Shown: piece after piece, positions 1-13,900 of the stretch
Numbering within the stretch: position 1 is the stretch's first letter
Layout: each line of letters begins with the position of its first letter
Assembly: GCA_943737045.1 (NCBI GenBank)
Contig: CALSFV010000212.1
Location: 1,287,001 to 1,351,000 of the forward strand
From: Parapristionchus giblindavisi
Taxonomy: Eukaryota > Nematoda > Chromadorea > Rhabditida > Diplogasteridae
Length of the DNA: 64,000 bases
Reading direction: 5' to 3'
Program-made: the position numbers and the translations under genes
Notes under the pieces: generated by a model
Seen by the model: the letters and a program-made list of their open reading frames with translations, nothing else
Told to the model about the DNA's origin: nothing
Databases searched by the model: none

Positions 1-313
1 GACCTGAAGTGTGTCTCTTTCAGAATTTTTTCCTCTTTCACATAGTATATTACTCGATAAGTATCATTGACAATTAGACTTGTAACGAATTATTTTGTAC
101 CAAAAACAGAGAGTATTGATTTACATATTGGCCGTACTGACCACTTTGAAATAGTCAATCTTATTCAGAATTTTTCGCTCTTTCGTTTGGTATATGACAC
201 GATAGGTTTCATTTTCATTTTGATATTTCTCAAGTTATCTTGATCAAATCAGAGTAAAAGCTACTTTTGTACTTCGGTCATTATAGCAGCAGTAAAATAT
301 TACAGCTCGACAT
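1..313 (+). repeat. First visible monomer, 8 bp short
   Basis: This copy is 313 bp instead of 321. Near position 116 it reads GTATTGATTTACAT where all others read GTATTGAAAGATAAATTTACAT, an 8-bp loss. It also has private changes (TTTCGTTTGG, GATCAAATCAGAG). It is the most divergent full monomer in the left part, as expected for a copy nearer an array edge, although that edge is not shown. Confidence 0.85.
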
Positions 314-3300
314 GACCTGAAGTGTGTCTCTTTCAGAATTTTTTCCTCTTTCACATAGTATATTTCTCGATAAGTATCATTGACAATTAGACTTGTAACG
401 AATTATTTTGTACCAAAAACAGAGAGTATTGAAAGATAAATTTACATATTGGCCGTACTGACCACTTTGAAATAGTTTATCTTATTCAGAATTTTTCGCT
501 CTTTCATTTGGTATATGACACGATAGGTTTCAAATTCATTTTCATATTTCTCAAGTTATCTTGATCATATCAGAGTAAAAGCTACTTTTGTACTTCGGTC
601 ATTATAGCAGCAGTAAAATATTACAGCTCGACATGACCTGAAGTGTGTCTCATTCAGAATTTTTTCCTTTTTCACATAGTATATTACTCGATAAGTATCA
701 TTGACAATTAGACTTGTAACGAATTATTTTTGTACCAAAAACAGAGAGTATTGAAAGATAAATTTACATATTGGCCGTACTGACCACGTTGAAATAGTTT
801 ATCTTATTCAGAATTTTTCGCTCTTTCATTTGGTATATGACACGATAGGTTTCAATTTCATTTTCATATTTCTCAAGTTATCTTGATCATATCTGAGTAA
901 AAGCTACTTTTGTACTTCGGTCATTATAGCAGCAGTAAAATATTACAGCTCGACATGACCTAAAGTGTGTCTCATTCAGAATTTTTTCCTCTTTCACATA
1001 GTATATTACTCGATAAGTATCATTGACAATTAGACTTGTAACGAATTATTTTTGTACCAAAAACAGAGAGTATTGAAAGATAAATTTACATATTGGCCGT
1101 ACTGACCACGTTGAAATAGTTTATCTTATTCAGAATTTTTCGCTCTTTCATTTGGTATATGACACGATAGGTTTCATTTTCATTTTGATATTTGTCAAGT
1201 TATCTTGATCATATCAGAGTAAAAGCTACTTTTGTACTTCGGTCATTATAGCAGCAGTAAAATATTACAGCTCGACAAGACCTGAAGTGTGTCTCATTCA
1301 GAATTTTTCCTCTTTCACAGAGTATATCTCTCGATAAGTATCATTGACAATTAGACTTGTAACGAATTATTTTGTACCAAAAACAGAGAGTATTGAAAGA
1401 TAAATTTACATATTGGCCGTACTGACCACTTTGAAATAGTTTATCTTATTCAGAATTTTTCGCTCTTTCATTTGGTATATGACACGATAGGTTTCAATTT
1501 CATTTTCATATTTCTCAAGTTATCTTGATCATATCAGAGTAAAAGCTACTTTTGTACTTCGGTCATTATAGCAGCAGTAAAATATTACAGCTCGACAAGA
1601 CCTGAAGTGTGTCTCTTTCAGATTTTTTTCCTCTTTCACATAGTATATTGCTCGATAAGTTTCATTGACAATTAGACTTGTAACGAATTATTTTGTACCA
1701 AAAACAGAGAGTATTGAAAGATAAATTTACATATTGGCCGTACTGACCACTTTGAAATAGTTTATCTTATTCAGAATTTTTCGCTCTTTCATTTGGTATA
1801 TGACACGATAGGTTTCAATTTCATTTTCATATTTCTCAAGTTATCTTGATCATATCAGAGTAAAAGCTACTTTTGTACTTCGGTCATTATAGCAGCAGTA
1901 AAATATTACAGCTCGACAAGACCTGAAGTGTGTCTCTTTCAGAATTTTTTCCTCTTTCACATAGTATATCTCTCGATAAGTATCATTGACAATTAGACTT
2001 GTAACGAATTATTTTGTACCAAAAACAGAGAGTATTGAAAGATAAATTTACATATTGGCCGTACTGACCACTTTGAAATAGTTTATCTTATTCAGAATTT
2101 TTCGCTCTTTCATTTGGTATATGACACGATAGGTTTCAATTTCATTTTCATATTTCTCAAGTTATCTTGATCATATCAGAGTAAAAGCTACTTTTGTACT
2201 TCGGTCATTATAGCAGCAGTAAAATATTACAGCTCGACAAGACCTGAAGTGTGTCTCTTTTAGATTTTTTTCCTCTTTCACATAGTATATTGCTCGATAA
2301 GTTTCATTGACAATTAGACTTGTAACGAATTATTTTGTACCAAAAACAGAGAGTATTGAAAGATAAATTTACATATTGGCCGTACTGACCACTTTGAAAT
2401 AGTTTATCTTATTCAGAATTTTTCGCTCTTTCATTTGGTATATGACACGATAGGTTTCAATTTCATTTTCATATTTCTCAAGTTATCTTGATCATATCAG
2501 AGTAAAAGCTACTTTTGTACTTCGGTCATTATAGCAGCAGTAAAATATTACAGCTCGACAAGACCTGAAGTGTGTCTCTTTCAGAATTTTTTCCTCTTTC
2601 ACATAGTATATCTCTCGATAAGTATCATTGACAATTAGACTTGTAACGAATTATTTTGTACCAAAAACAGAGAGTATTGAAAGATAAATTTACATATTGG
2701 CCGTACTGACCACTTTGAAATAGTTTATCTTATTCAGAATTTTTCGCTCTTTCATTTGGTATATGACACGATAGGTTTCAATTTCATTTTCATATTTCTC
2801 AAGTTATCTTGATCATATCTGAGTAAAAGCTACTTTTGTACTTCGGTCATTATAGCAGCAGTAAAATATTACAGCTCGACATGACCTAAAGTGTGTCTCA
2901 TTCAGAATTTTTTCCTCTTTCACATAGTATATTACTCGATAAGTATCATTGACAATTAGACTTGTAACGAATTATTTTGTACCAAAAACAGAGAGTATTG
3001 AAAGATAAATTTACATATTGGCCGTACTGACCACTTTGAAATAGTCTATCTTATTCAGAATTTTTCGCTCTTTCATTTGGTATATGACACGATAGGTTTC
3101 ATTTTCATTTTGATATTTGTCAAGTTATCTTGATCATATCAGAGTAAAAGCTACTTTTGTACTTCGGTCATTATAGCAGCAGTAAAATATTACAGCTCGA
3201 CATGACCTGAAGTGTGTCTCATTCAGAATTTTTTCCTTTTTCACATAGTATATTACTCGATAAGTATCATTGACAATTAGACTTGTAACGAATTATTTTT

Positions 3301-5773
3301 GTACCAAAAACAGAGAGTATTGAAAGATAAATTTACATATTGGCCGTACTGACCACGTTGAAATAGTTTATCTTATTCAGAATTTTTCGCTCTTTCATTT
3401 GGTATATGACACGATAGGTTTCAATTTCATTTTCATATTTCTCAAGTTATCTTGATCATATCTGAGTAAAAGCTACTTTTGTACTTCGGTCATTATAGCA
3501 GCAGTAAAATATTACAGCTCGACAAGACCTGAAGTGTGTCTCTTTCAGAATTTTTTCCTCTTTCACATAGTATATCTCTCGATAAGTATCATTGACAATT
3601 AGACTTGTAACGAATTATTTTGTACCAAAAACAGAGAGTATTGAAAGATAAATTTACATATTGGCCGTACTGACCACTTTGAAATAGTTTATCTTATTCA
3701 GAATTTTTCGCTCTTTCATTTGGTATATGACACGATAGGTTTCAATTTCATTTTCATATTTCTCAAGTTATCTTGATCATATCTGAGTAAAAGCTACTTT
3801 TGTACTTCGGTCATTATAGCAGCAGTAAAATATTACAGCTCGACATGACCTAAATTGTGTCTCATTCAGAATTTTTTCCTCTTTCACATAGTATATTACT
3901 CGATAAGTATCATTGACAATTAGACTTGTAACGAATTATTTTGTACCAAAAACAGAGAGTATTGAAAGATAAATTTACATATTGGCCGTACTGACCACTT
4001 TGAAATAGTTTATCTTATTCAGAATTTTTCGCTCTTTCATTTGGTATATGACACGATAGGTTTCAATTTCATTTTCATATTTCTCAAGTTATCTTGATCA
4101 TATCTGAGTAAAAGCTACTTTTGTACTTCGGTCATTATAGCAGCAGTAAAATATTACAGCTCGACAAGACCTGAAGTGTGTCTCTTTCAGATTTTTTTCC
4201 TCTTTCACATAGTATATTGCTCGATAAGTTTCATTGACAATTAGACTTGTAACGAATTATTTTGTACCAAAAACAGAGAGTATTGAAAGATAAATTTACA
4301 TATTGGCCGTACTGACCACTTTGAAATAGTTTATCTTATTCAGAATTTTTCGCTCTTTCATTTGGTATATGACACGATAGGTTTCAATTTCATTTTCATA
4401 GTTCTCAAGTTATCTTGATCATATCTGAGTAAAAGCTACTTTTTACTTCGGTCATTATAGCAGCAGTAAAATATTACAGCTCGACATGACCTAAAGTGTG
4501 TCTCATTCAGAATTTTTTCCTCTTTCACATAGTATATTACTCGATAAGTATCATTGACAATTAGACTTGTAACGAATTATTTTGTACCAAAAACAGAGAG
4601 TATTGAAAGATAAATTTACATATTGTCCGTACTGACCACTTTGAAATAGTTTATCTTATTCAGAATTTTTCGCTCTTTCATTTGGTATATGACACGATAG
4701 GTTTCATTTTCATTTTGATATTTGTCAAGTTATCTTGATCATATCAGAGTAAAAGCTACTTTTGTACTTCGGTCATTATAGCAGCAGTAAAATATTACAG
4801 CTCGACAAGACCTGAAGTGTGTCTCATTCAGAATTTTTTCCTCTTTCACAGAGTATATCTCTCGATAAGTATCATTGACAATTAGACTTGTAACGAATTA
4901 TTTTGTACCAAAAACAGAGAGTATTGAAAGATAAATTTACATATTGGCCGTACTGACCACTTTGAAATAGTTTATCTTATTCAGAATTTTTCGCTCTTTC
5001 ATTTGGTATATGACACGATAGGTTTCAATTTCATTTTCATACTTCTCAAGTTATCTTGATCATATCAGAGTAAAAGCTACTTTTGTACTTCGGTCATTAT
5101 AGCAGCAGTAAAATATTACAGCTCGACATGACCTGAAGTGTGTCTCATTCAGAATTTTTTCCTTTTTCACATAGTATATTACTCGATAAGTATCATTGAC
5201 AATTAGACTTGTAACGAATTATTTTTGTACCAAAAACAGAGAGTATTGAAAGATAAATTTACATATTGGCCGTACTGACCACGTTGAAATAGTTTATCTT
5301 ATTCAGAATTTTTCGCTCTTTCATTTGGTATATGACACGATAGGTTTCAATTTCATTTTCATATTTCTCAAGTTATCTTGATCATATCAGAGTAAAAGCT
5401 ACTTTTGTACTTCGGTCATTATAGCAGCAGTAAAATATTACAGCTCGACAAGACCTGAAGTGTGTCTCTTTCAGATTTTTTTCCTCTTTCACATAGTATA
5501 TTGCTCGATAAGTTTCATTGACAATTAGACTTGTAACGAATTGTTTTGTACCAAAAACAGAGAGTATTGAAAGATAAATTTACATATTGGCCGTACTGAC
5601 CACTTTGAAATAGTTTATCTTATTCAGAATTTTTCGCTCTTTCATTTGGTATATGACACGATAGGTTTCATTTTCATTTTGATATTTCTCAAGTTATCTT
5701 TTATCATATCAGAGTAAAAGCTTCTTTTGTACTTCGGTCATTATAGCAGCAGTAAAATATTACAGCTCGACAT
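1..5773 (+). repeat. Family I satellite block, mixed order
   Basis: Monomers here combine family I markers: AGTTTATCTT in the middle, a five-T AATTTTTCGC, and CAATTTCATTTTCATATTTCTCAAG in the second half. Starts vary between CAAGACCTGAAGTGTGTCTCTTTCAG, CATGACCTAAAG and CATGACCTGAAG forms, and TATATCTCTCG alternates irregularly with TATATTACTCG and TATATTGCTCG. No single HOR runs through the block, although short two-monomer repeats occur (for example 1599, 2241). Confidence 0.75.
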
Positions 5774-8700
5774 GACCTAAAGTGTGTCTCATTCAGAATT
5801 TTTTCCTCTTTCACATAGTATATTACTCGATAAGTATCATTGACAATTAGACTTGTAACGAATTATTTTGTACCAAAAACAGAGAGTACTGAAAGATAAA
5901 TTTACATATTGGCCGTACTGACCACTTTGAAATAGTCTATCTTATTCAAAATTTTTTCGCTCTTTCATTTGGTATATGACACGATAGGTTTCATTTTTAT
6001 TTTGATATTTGTCAAGTTATCTTGATCATATCAGAGTAAAAGCTACTTTTGTACTTCGTTCATTATAGCAGCAGTAAAATATTACAGCTCGACAAGACCT
6101 GAAGTGTGTCTCATTCAGAATTTTTTTCCTCTTTCACAGAGTATATCTCTCGATAAGTATCATTGACAATTAGACTTGTAACGAATTATTTTGTACCAAA
6201 AACAGAGAGTATTGAAAGATAAATTTACATATTGGCCGTACTGACCACTTTGAAATAGTTTATCTTATTCAGAATTTTTCGCTCTTTCATTTGGTATATG
6301 ACACGATAGGTTTCAATTTCATTTTCATATTTCTCAAGTTATCTTGATCATATCAGAGTAAAAGCTACTTTTGTACTTCGGTCATTATAGCAGCAGTAAA
6401 ATATTACAGCTCGACATGACCTAAAGTGTGTCTCATTCAGAATTTTTTCCTCTTTCACATAGTATATTACTCGATAAGTATCATTGACAATTAGACTTGT
6501 AACGAATTATTTTGTACCAAAAACAGAGAGTATTGAAAGATAAATTTACATATTGGCCGTACTGACCACTTTGAAATAGTCTATCTTATTCAGAATTTTT
6601 CGCTCTTTCATTTGGTATATGACACGATAGGTTTCAATTTCATTTTCATATTTCTCAAGTTATCTTGATCATATCAGAGTAAAAGCTACTTTTGTACTTC
6701 GGTCATTATAGCAGCAGTAAAATATTACAGCTCGACAAGACCTGAAGTGTGTCTCTTTCAGAATTTTTTCCTCTTTCACATAGTATATCTCTCGATAAGT
6801 ATCATTGACAATTAGACTTGTAACGAATTATTTTGTACCAAAAACAGAGAGTATTGAAAGATAAATTTACATATTGGCCGTACTGACCACTTTGAAATAG
6901 TTTATCTTATTCAGAATTTTTCGCTCTTTCATTTGGTATATGACACGATAGGTTTCAATTTCATTTTCATATTTCTCAAGTTATCTTGATCATATCAGAG
7001 TAAAAGCTACTTTTGTACTTCGGTCATTATAGCAGCAGTAAAATATTACAGCTCGACATGACCTAAAGTGTGTCTCATTCAGAATTTTTTCCTCTTTCAC
7101 ATAGTATATTACTCGATAAGTATCATTGACAATTAGACTTGTAACGAATTATTTTGTACCAAAAACAGAGAGTACTGAAAGATAAATTTACATATTGGCC
7201 GTACTGACCACTTTGAAATAGTCTATCTTATTCAGAATTTTTCGCTCTTTCATTTGGTATATGACACGATAGGTTTCAATTTCATTTTCATATTTCTCAA
7301 GTTATCTTGATCATATCAGAGTAAAAGCTACTTTTGTACTTCGTTCATTATAGCAGCAGTAAAATATTACAGCTCGACAAGACCTGAAGTGTGTCTCATT
7401 CAGAATTTTTTTCCTCTTTCACAGAGTATATCTCTCGATAAGTATCATTGACAATTAGACTTGTAACGAATTATTTTGTACCAAAAACAGAGAGTATTGA
7501 AAGATAAATTTACATATTGGCCGTACTGACCACTTTGAAATAGTTTATCTTATTCAGAATTTTTCGCTCTTTCATTTGGTATATGACACGATAGGTTTCA
7601 ATTTCATTTTCATATTTCTCAAGTTATCTTGATCATATCAGAGTAAAAGCTACTTTTGTACTTCGGTCATTATAGCAGCAGTAAAATATTACAGCTCGAC
7701 ATGACCTAAAGTGTGTCTCATTCAGAATTTTTTCCTCTTTCACATAGTATATTACTCGATAAGTATCATTGACAATTAGACTTGTAACGAATTATTTTGT
7801 ACCAAAAACAGAGAGTATTGAAAGATAAATTTACATATTGGCCGTACTGACCACTTTGAAATAGTCTATCTTATTCAGAATTTTTCGCTCTTTCATTTGG
7901 TATATGACACGATAGGTTTCAATTTCATTTTCATATTTCTCAAGTTATCTTGATCATATCAGAGTAAAAGCTACTTTTGTACTTCGGTCATTATAGCAGC
8001 AGTAAAATATTACAGCTCGACAAGACCTGAAGTGTGTCTCTTTCAGAATTTTTTCCTCTTTCACATAGTATATCTCTCGATAAGTATCATTGACAATTAG
8101 ACTTGTAACGAATTATTTTGTACCAAAAACAGAGAGTATTGAAAGATAAATTTACATATTGGCCGTACTGACCACTTTGAAATAGTTTATCTTATTCAGA
8201 ATTTTTCGCTCTTTCATTTGGTATATGACACGATAGGTTTCAATTTCATTTTCATATTTCTCAAGTTATCTTGATCATATCAGAGTAAAAGCTACTTTTG
8301 TACTTCGGTCATTATAGCAGCAGTAAAATATTACAGCTCGACATGACCTAAAGTGTGTCTCATTCAGAATTTTTTCCTCTTTCACATAGTATATTACTCG
8401 ATAAGTATCATTGACAATTAGACTTGTAACGAATTATTTTGTACCAAAAACAGAGAGTACTGAAAGATAAATTTACATATTGGCCGTACTGACCACTTTG
8501 AAATAGTCTATCTTATTCAGAATTTTTCGCTCTTTCATTTGGTATATGACACGATAGGTTTCAATTTCATTTTCATATTTCTCAAGTTATCTTGATCATA
8601 TCAGAGTAAAAGCTACTTTTGTACTTCGGTCATTATAGCAGCAGTAAAATATTACAGCTCGACAAGACCTGAAGTGTGTCTCTTTCAGAATTTTTTCCTC

Positions 8701-10591
8701 TTTCACATAGTATATCTCTCGATAAGTATCATTGACAATTAGACTTGTAACGAATTATTTTGTACCAAAAACAGAGAGTATTGAAAGATAAATTTACATA
8801 TTGGCCGTACTGACCACTTTGAAATAGTTTTTCTTATTCAGAATTTTTCGCTCTTTCATTTGGTATATGACACGATAGGTTTCAATTTCATTTTCATATT
8901 TCTCAAGTTATCTTGATCATATCAGAGTAAAAGCTACTTTTGTACTTCGGTCATTATAGCAGCAGTAAAATATTACAGCTCGACATGACCTAAAGTGTGT
9001 CTCATTCAGAATTTTTTCCTCTTTCACATAGTATATTACTCGATAAGTATCATTGACAATTAGACTTGTAACGAATTATTTTGTACCAAAAACAGAGAGT
9101 ATTGAAAGATAAATTTACATATTGGCCGTACTGACCACTTTGAAATAGTCTATCTTATTCAGAATTTTTCGCTCTTTCATTTGGTATATGACACGATAGG
9201 TTTCAATTTCATTTTCATATTTCTCAAGTTATCTTGATCATATCAGAGTAAAAGCTACTTTTGTACTTCGGTCATTATAGCAGCAGTAAAATATTACAGC
9301 TCGACATGACCTAAAGTGTGTCTCATTCAGAATTTTTTCCTCTTTCACATAGTATATTACTCGATAAGTATCATTGACAATTAGACTTGTAACGAATTAT
9401 TTTGTACCAAAAACAGAGAGTATTGAAAGATAAATTTACATATTGGCCGTACTGACCACTTTGAAATAGTCTATCTTATTCAGAATTTTTCGCTCTTTCA
9501 TTTGGTATATGACACGATAGGTTTCAATTTCATTTTCATATTTCTCAAGTTATCTTGATCATATCAGAGTAAAAGCTACTTTTGTACTTCGGTCATTATA
9601 GCAGCAGTAAAATATTACAGCTCGACAAGACCTGAAGTGTGTCTCTTTCAGAATTTTTTCCTCTTTCACATTGTATATCTCTCGATAAGTATCATTGACA
9701 ATTAGACTTGTAACGAATTATTTTGTACCAAAAACAGAGAGTATTGAAAGATAAATTTACATATTGGCCGTACTGACCACTTTGAAATAGTTTATCTTAT
9801 TCAGAATTTTTCGCTCTTTCATTTGGTATATGACACGATAGGTTTCAATTTCATTTTCATATTTCTCAAGTTATCTTGATCATATCAGAGTAAAAGCTAC
9901 TTTTGTACTTCGGTCATTATAGCAGCAGTAAAATATTACAGCTCGACAAGACCTGAAGTGTGTCTCTTTCAGAATTTTTTCCTCTTTCACATAGTATATC
10001 TCTCGATAAGTATCATTGACAATTAGACTTGTAACGAATTATTTTGTACCAAAAACAGAGAGTATTGAAAGATAAATTTACATATTGGCCGTACTGACCA
10101 CTTTGAAATAGTTTATCTTATTCAGAATTTTTCGCTCTTTCATTTGGTATATGACACGATAGGTTTCAATTTCATTTTCATATTTCTCAAGTTATCTTGA
10201 TCATATCAGAGTAAAAGCTACTTTTGTACTTCGGTCATTATAGCAGCAGTAAAATATTACAGCTCGACATGACCTAAAGTGTGTCTCATTCAGAATTTTG
10301 TCCTCTTTCACATAGTATATTACTCGATAAGTATCATTGACAATTAGACTTGTAACGAATTATTTTGTACCAAAAACAGAGAGTACTGAAAGATAAATTT
10401 ACATATTGGCCGTACTGACCACTTTGAAATAGTCTATCTTATTCAGAATTTTTCGCTCTTTCATTTGGTATATGACACGATAGGTTTCAATTTCATTTTC
10501 ATATTTCTCAAGTTATCTTGATCATATCAGAGTAAAAGCTACTTTTGTACTTCGGTCATTATAGCAGCAGTAAAATATTACAGCTCGACAA
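5774..10591 (+). repeat. Family I dimeric/tetrameric higher-order repeat
   Basis: Two monomer types largely alternate: T (CATGACCTAAAG, TATATTACTCG, AGTCTATC) at 5774, 6418, 7060, 7703, 8345 and 8987, and A (CAAGACCTGAAG, TATATCTCTCG, AGTTTATC) at 6096, 6739, 7381, 8024 and 8666. A rarer marker, GAGTACTGAAAG, recurs at about 5888, 7174 and 8459 (1285-1286 bp), and CTTCGTTCAT occurs 1285 bp apart (6057 and 7342). The dimer is therefore nested inside a four-monomer unit. Near 8987-9950 the order is disturbed, with two T then two A in succession, and the next GAGTACTG copy is 1926 bp away at 10385. Confidence 0.8.
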
Positions 10592-10913
10592 GACCTGAAG
10601 TGTGTCTCTTTCAGAATTTTTTCCTCTTTCACATAGTATATCTCTCGATAAGTATCATTGACAATTAGACTTGTAACGAATTATTTTGTACCAAAAACAG
10701 AGAGTATTGAAAGATAAATTTACATATTGGCCGTACTGACCACTTTGAAATAGTCTATCTTATTCAGAATTTTTTCGCTCTTTCATTTGGTATATGACAC
10801 GATAGGTTTCATTTTCATTTTGATATTTGTCAAGTTATCTTGATCATATCAGAGTAAAAGCTACTTTTGTACTTCGGTCATTATAGCAGCAGTAAAATAT
10901 TACAGCTCGACAT
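10592..10913 (+). repeat. Hybrid monomer at the family I / family II boundary
   Basis: The first part of this copy is family I type A (CAAGACC boundary, CTCTTTCAG, TATATCTCTCG). Its second part is family II (AGTCTATC, six-T AATTTTTTCGC, CATTTTCATTTTGATATTTGTCAAG). The switch falls between about 10640 and 10755. Upstream copies are family I and downstream copies mostly family II, so this single copy marks the changeover and looks like the product of unequal exchange or conversion inside a monomer. Confidence 0.8.
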
Positions 10914-13900
10914 GACCTGAAGTGTGTCTCATTCAGAATTGTTTTCTCTTTCACATAGTATATTACTCGATAAGTATCATTGACAATTAGACTTGTAACG
11001 AATTATTTTGTACCAAAAAAAAGAGAGTATTGAAAGATAAATTTACATATTGGCCGTACTGACCACTTTGAAATAGTCTATCTTATTCAGAATTTTTTCG
11101 CTCTTTCATTTGGTATATGACACGATAGGTTTCATTTTCATTTTGATATTTGTCAAGTTATCTTGATCATATCAGAGTAAAAGCTACTTTTGTACTTCGG
11201 TCATTATAGCAGCAGTAAAATATTACAGCTCGACATGACCTGAAGTGTGTCTCATTCAGAATTTTTTCCTCTTTCACATAGTATATTACTCGATAAGTAT
11301 CATTGACAATTAGACTTGTAACGAATTATTTTGTACCAAAAACAGAGAGTATTGAAAGATAAATTTACATATTGGCCGTACTGACCACTTTGAAATAGTC
11401 TATCTTTTTCAGAATTTTTTCGCTCTTTCATTTGGTATATGACACGATAGGTTTCATTTTCATTTTGATATTTGTCAAGTTATCTTGATCATATCAGAGT
11501 AAAAGCTACTTTTGTACTTCGGTCATTATAGCAGCAGTAAAATATTACAGCTCGACATGACCTGAAGTGTGTCTCATTCAGAATTTTTTCCTCTTTCACA
11601 TAGTATATTACTCGATAAGTATCATTGACAATTAGACTTGTAACGAATTATTTTGTACCAAAAACAGAGAGTATTGAAAGATAAATTTACATATTGGCCG
11701 TACTGACCACTTTGAAATAGTCTATCTTATTCAGAATTTTTTCGCTCTTTCATTTGGTATATGACACGATAGGTTTCATTTTCATTTTGATATTTGTCAA
11801 GTTATCTTGATCATATCAGAGTAAAAGCTACTTTTGTACTTCGGTCATTATAGCAGCAGTAAAATATTACAGCTCGACATGACCTGAAGTGTGTCTCATT
11901 CAGAATTTTTTCCTCTTTCACATAGTATATTACTCGATAAGTTTCATTGACAATTAGACTTGTAACGAATTATTTTGTACCAAAAACAGAGAGTATTGAA
12001 AGATAAATTTACATATTGGCCGTACTGACCACTTTGAAATAGTCTATCTTATTCAGAATTTTTTCGCTCTTTCATTTGGTATATGACACGATAGGTTTCA
12101 TTTTCATTTTGATATTTGTCAAGTTATCTTGATCATATCAGAGTAAAAGCTACTTTTGTACTTCGCTCATTATAGCAGCAGTAAAATATTACAGCTCGAC
12201 ATGACCTGAAGTGTGTCTCATTCAGAATTGTTTCCTCTTTCACATAGTATATTACTCGATAAGTTTCATTGACAATTAAACTTGTAACGAATTATTTTGT
12301 ACCAAAAACAGAGAGTATTGAAAGATAAATTTACATATTGTCCGTACTGACCACTTTGAAATAGTCTATCTTTTTCAGAATTTTTTCGCTCTTTCATTTG
12401 GTATATGACACGATAGGTTTCATTTTCATTTTGATATTTGTCAAGTTATCTTGATCATATCAGAGTAAAAGCTACTTTTGTACTTCGGTCATTATAGCAG
12501 CAGTAAAATATTACAGCTCGACATGACCTGAAGTGTGTCTCATTCAGAATTTTTTCCTCTTTCACATAGTATATTACTCGATAAGTATCATTGACAATTA
12601 GACTTGTAACGAATTATTTTGTACCAAAAACAGAGAGTATTGAAAGATAAATTTACATATTGGCCGTACTGACCACTTTGAAATAGTCTATCTTATTCAG
12701 AATTTTTTCGCTCTTTCATTTGGTATATGACACGATAGGTTTCATTTTCATTTTGATATTTGTCAAGTTATCTTGATCATATCAGAGTAAAAGCTACTTT
12801 TGTACTTCGGTCATTATAGCAGCAGTAAAATATTACAGCTCGACATGACCTGAAGTGTGTCTCATTCAGAATTTTTTCCTCTTTCACATAGTATATTACT
12901 CGATAAGTTTCATTGACAATTAGACTTGTAACGAATTATTTTGTACCAAAAACAGAGAGTATTGAAAGATAAATTTACATATTGGCCGTACTGACCACTT
13001 TGAAATAGTCTATCTTATTCAGAATTTTTTCGCTCTTTCATTTGGTATATGACACGATAGGTTTCATTTTCATTTTGATATTTGTCAAGTTATCTTGATC
13101 ATATCAGAGTAAAAGCTACTTTTGTACTTCGCTCATTATAGCAGCAGTAAAATATTACAGCTCGACATGACCTGAAGTGTGTCTCATTCAGAATTGTTTC
13201 CTCTTTCACATAGTATATTACTCGATAAGTTTCATTGACAATTAAACTTGTAACGAATTATTTTGTACCAAAAACAGAGAGTATTGAAAGATAAATTTAC
13301 ATATTGTCCGTACTGACCACTTTGAAATAGTCTATCTTATTCAGAATTTTTCGCTCTTTCATTTGGTATATGACACGATAGGTTTCAATTTCATTTTCAT
13401 ATTTCTCAAGTTATCTTGATCATATCAGAGTAAAAGCTACTTTTGTACTTCGGTCATTATAGCAGCAGTAAAATATTACAGCTCGACATGACCTGAAGTG
13501 TGTCTCATTCAGAATTTTTTCCTCTTTCACATAGTATATTACTCGATAAGTTTCATTGACAATTAGACTTGTAACGAATTATTTTGTACCAAAAACAGAG
13601 AGTATTGAAAGATAAATTTACATATTGGCCGTACTGAACACTTTGAAATAGTCTATCTTTTTCAGAATTTTTTCGCTCTTTCATTTGGTATATGACACGA
13701 TAGGTTTCATTTTCATTTTGATATTTGTCAAGTTATCTTGATCATATCAGAGTAAAAGCTACTTTTGTACTTCGGTCATTATAGCAGCAGTAAAATATTA
13801 CAGCTCGACATGACCTGAAGTGTGTCTCATTCAGAATTTTTTCCTCTTTCACATAGTATATTACTCGATAAGTTTCATTGACAATTAGACTTGTAACGAA

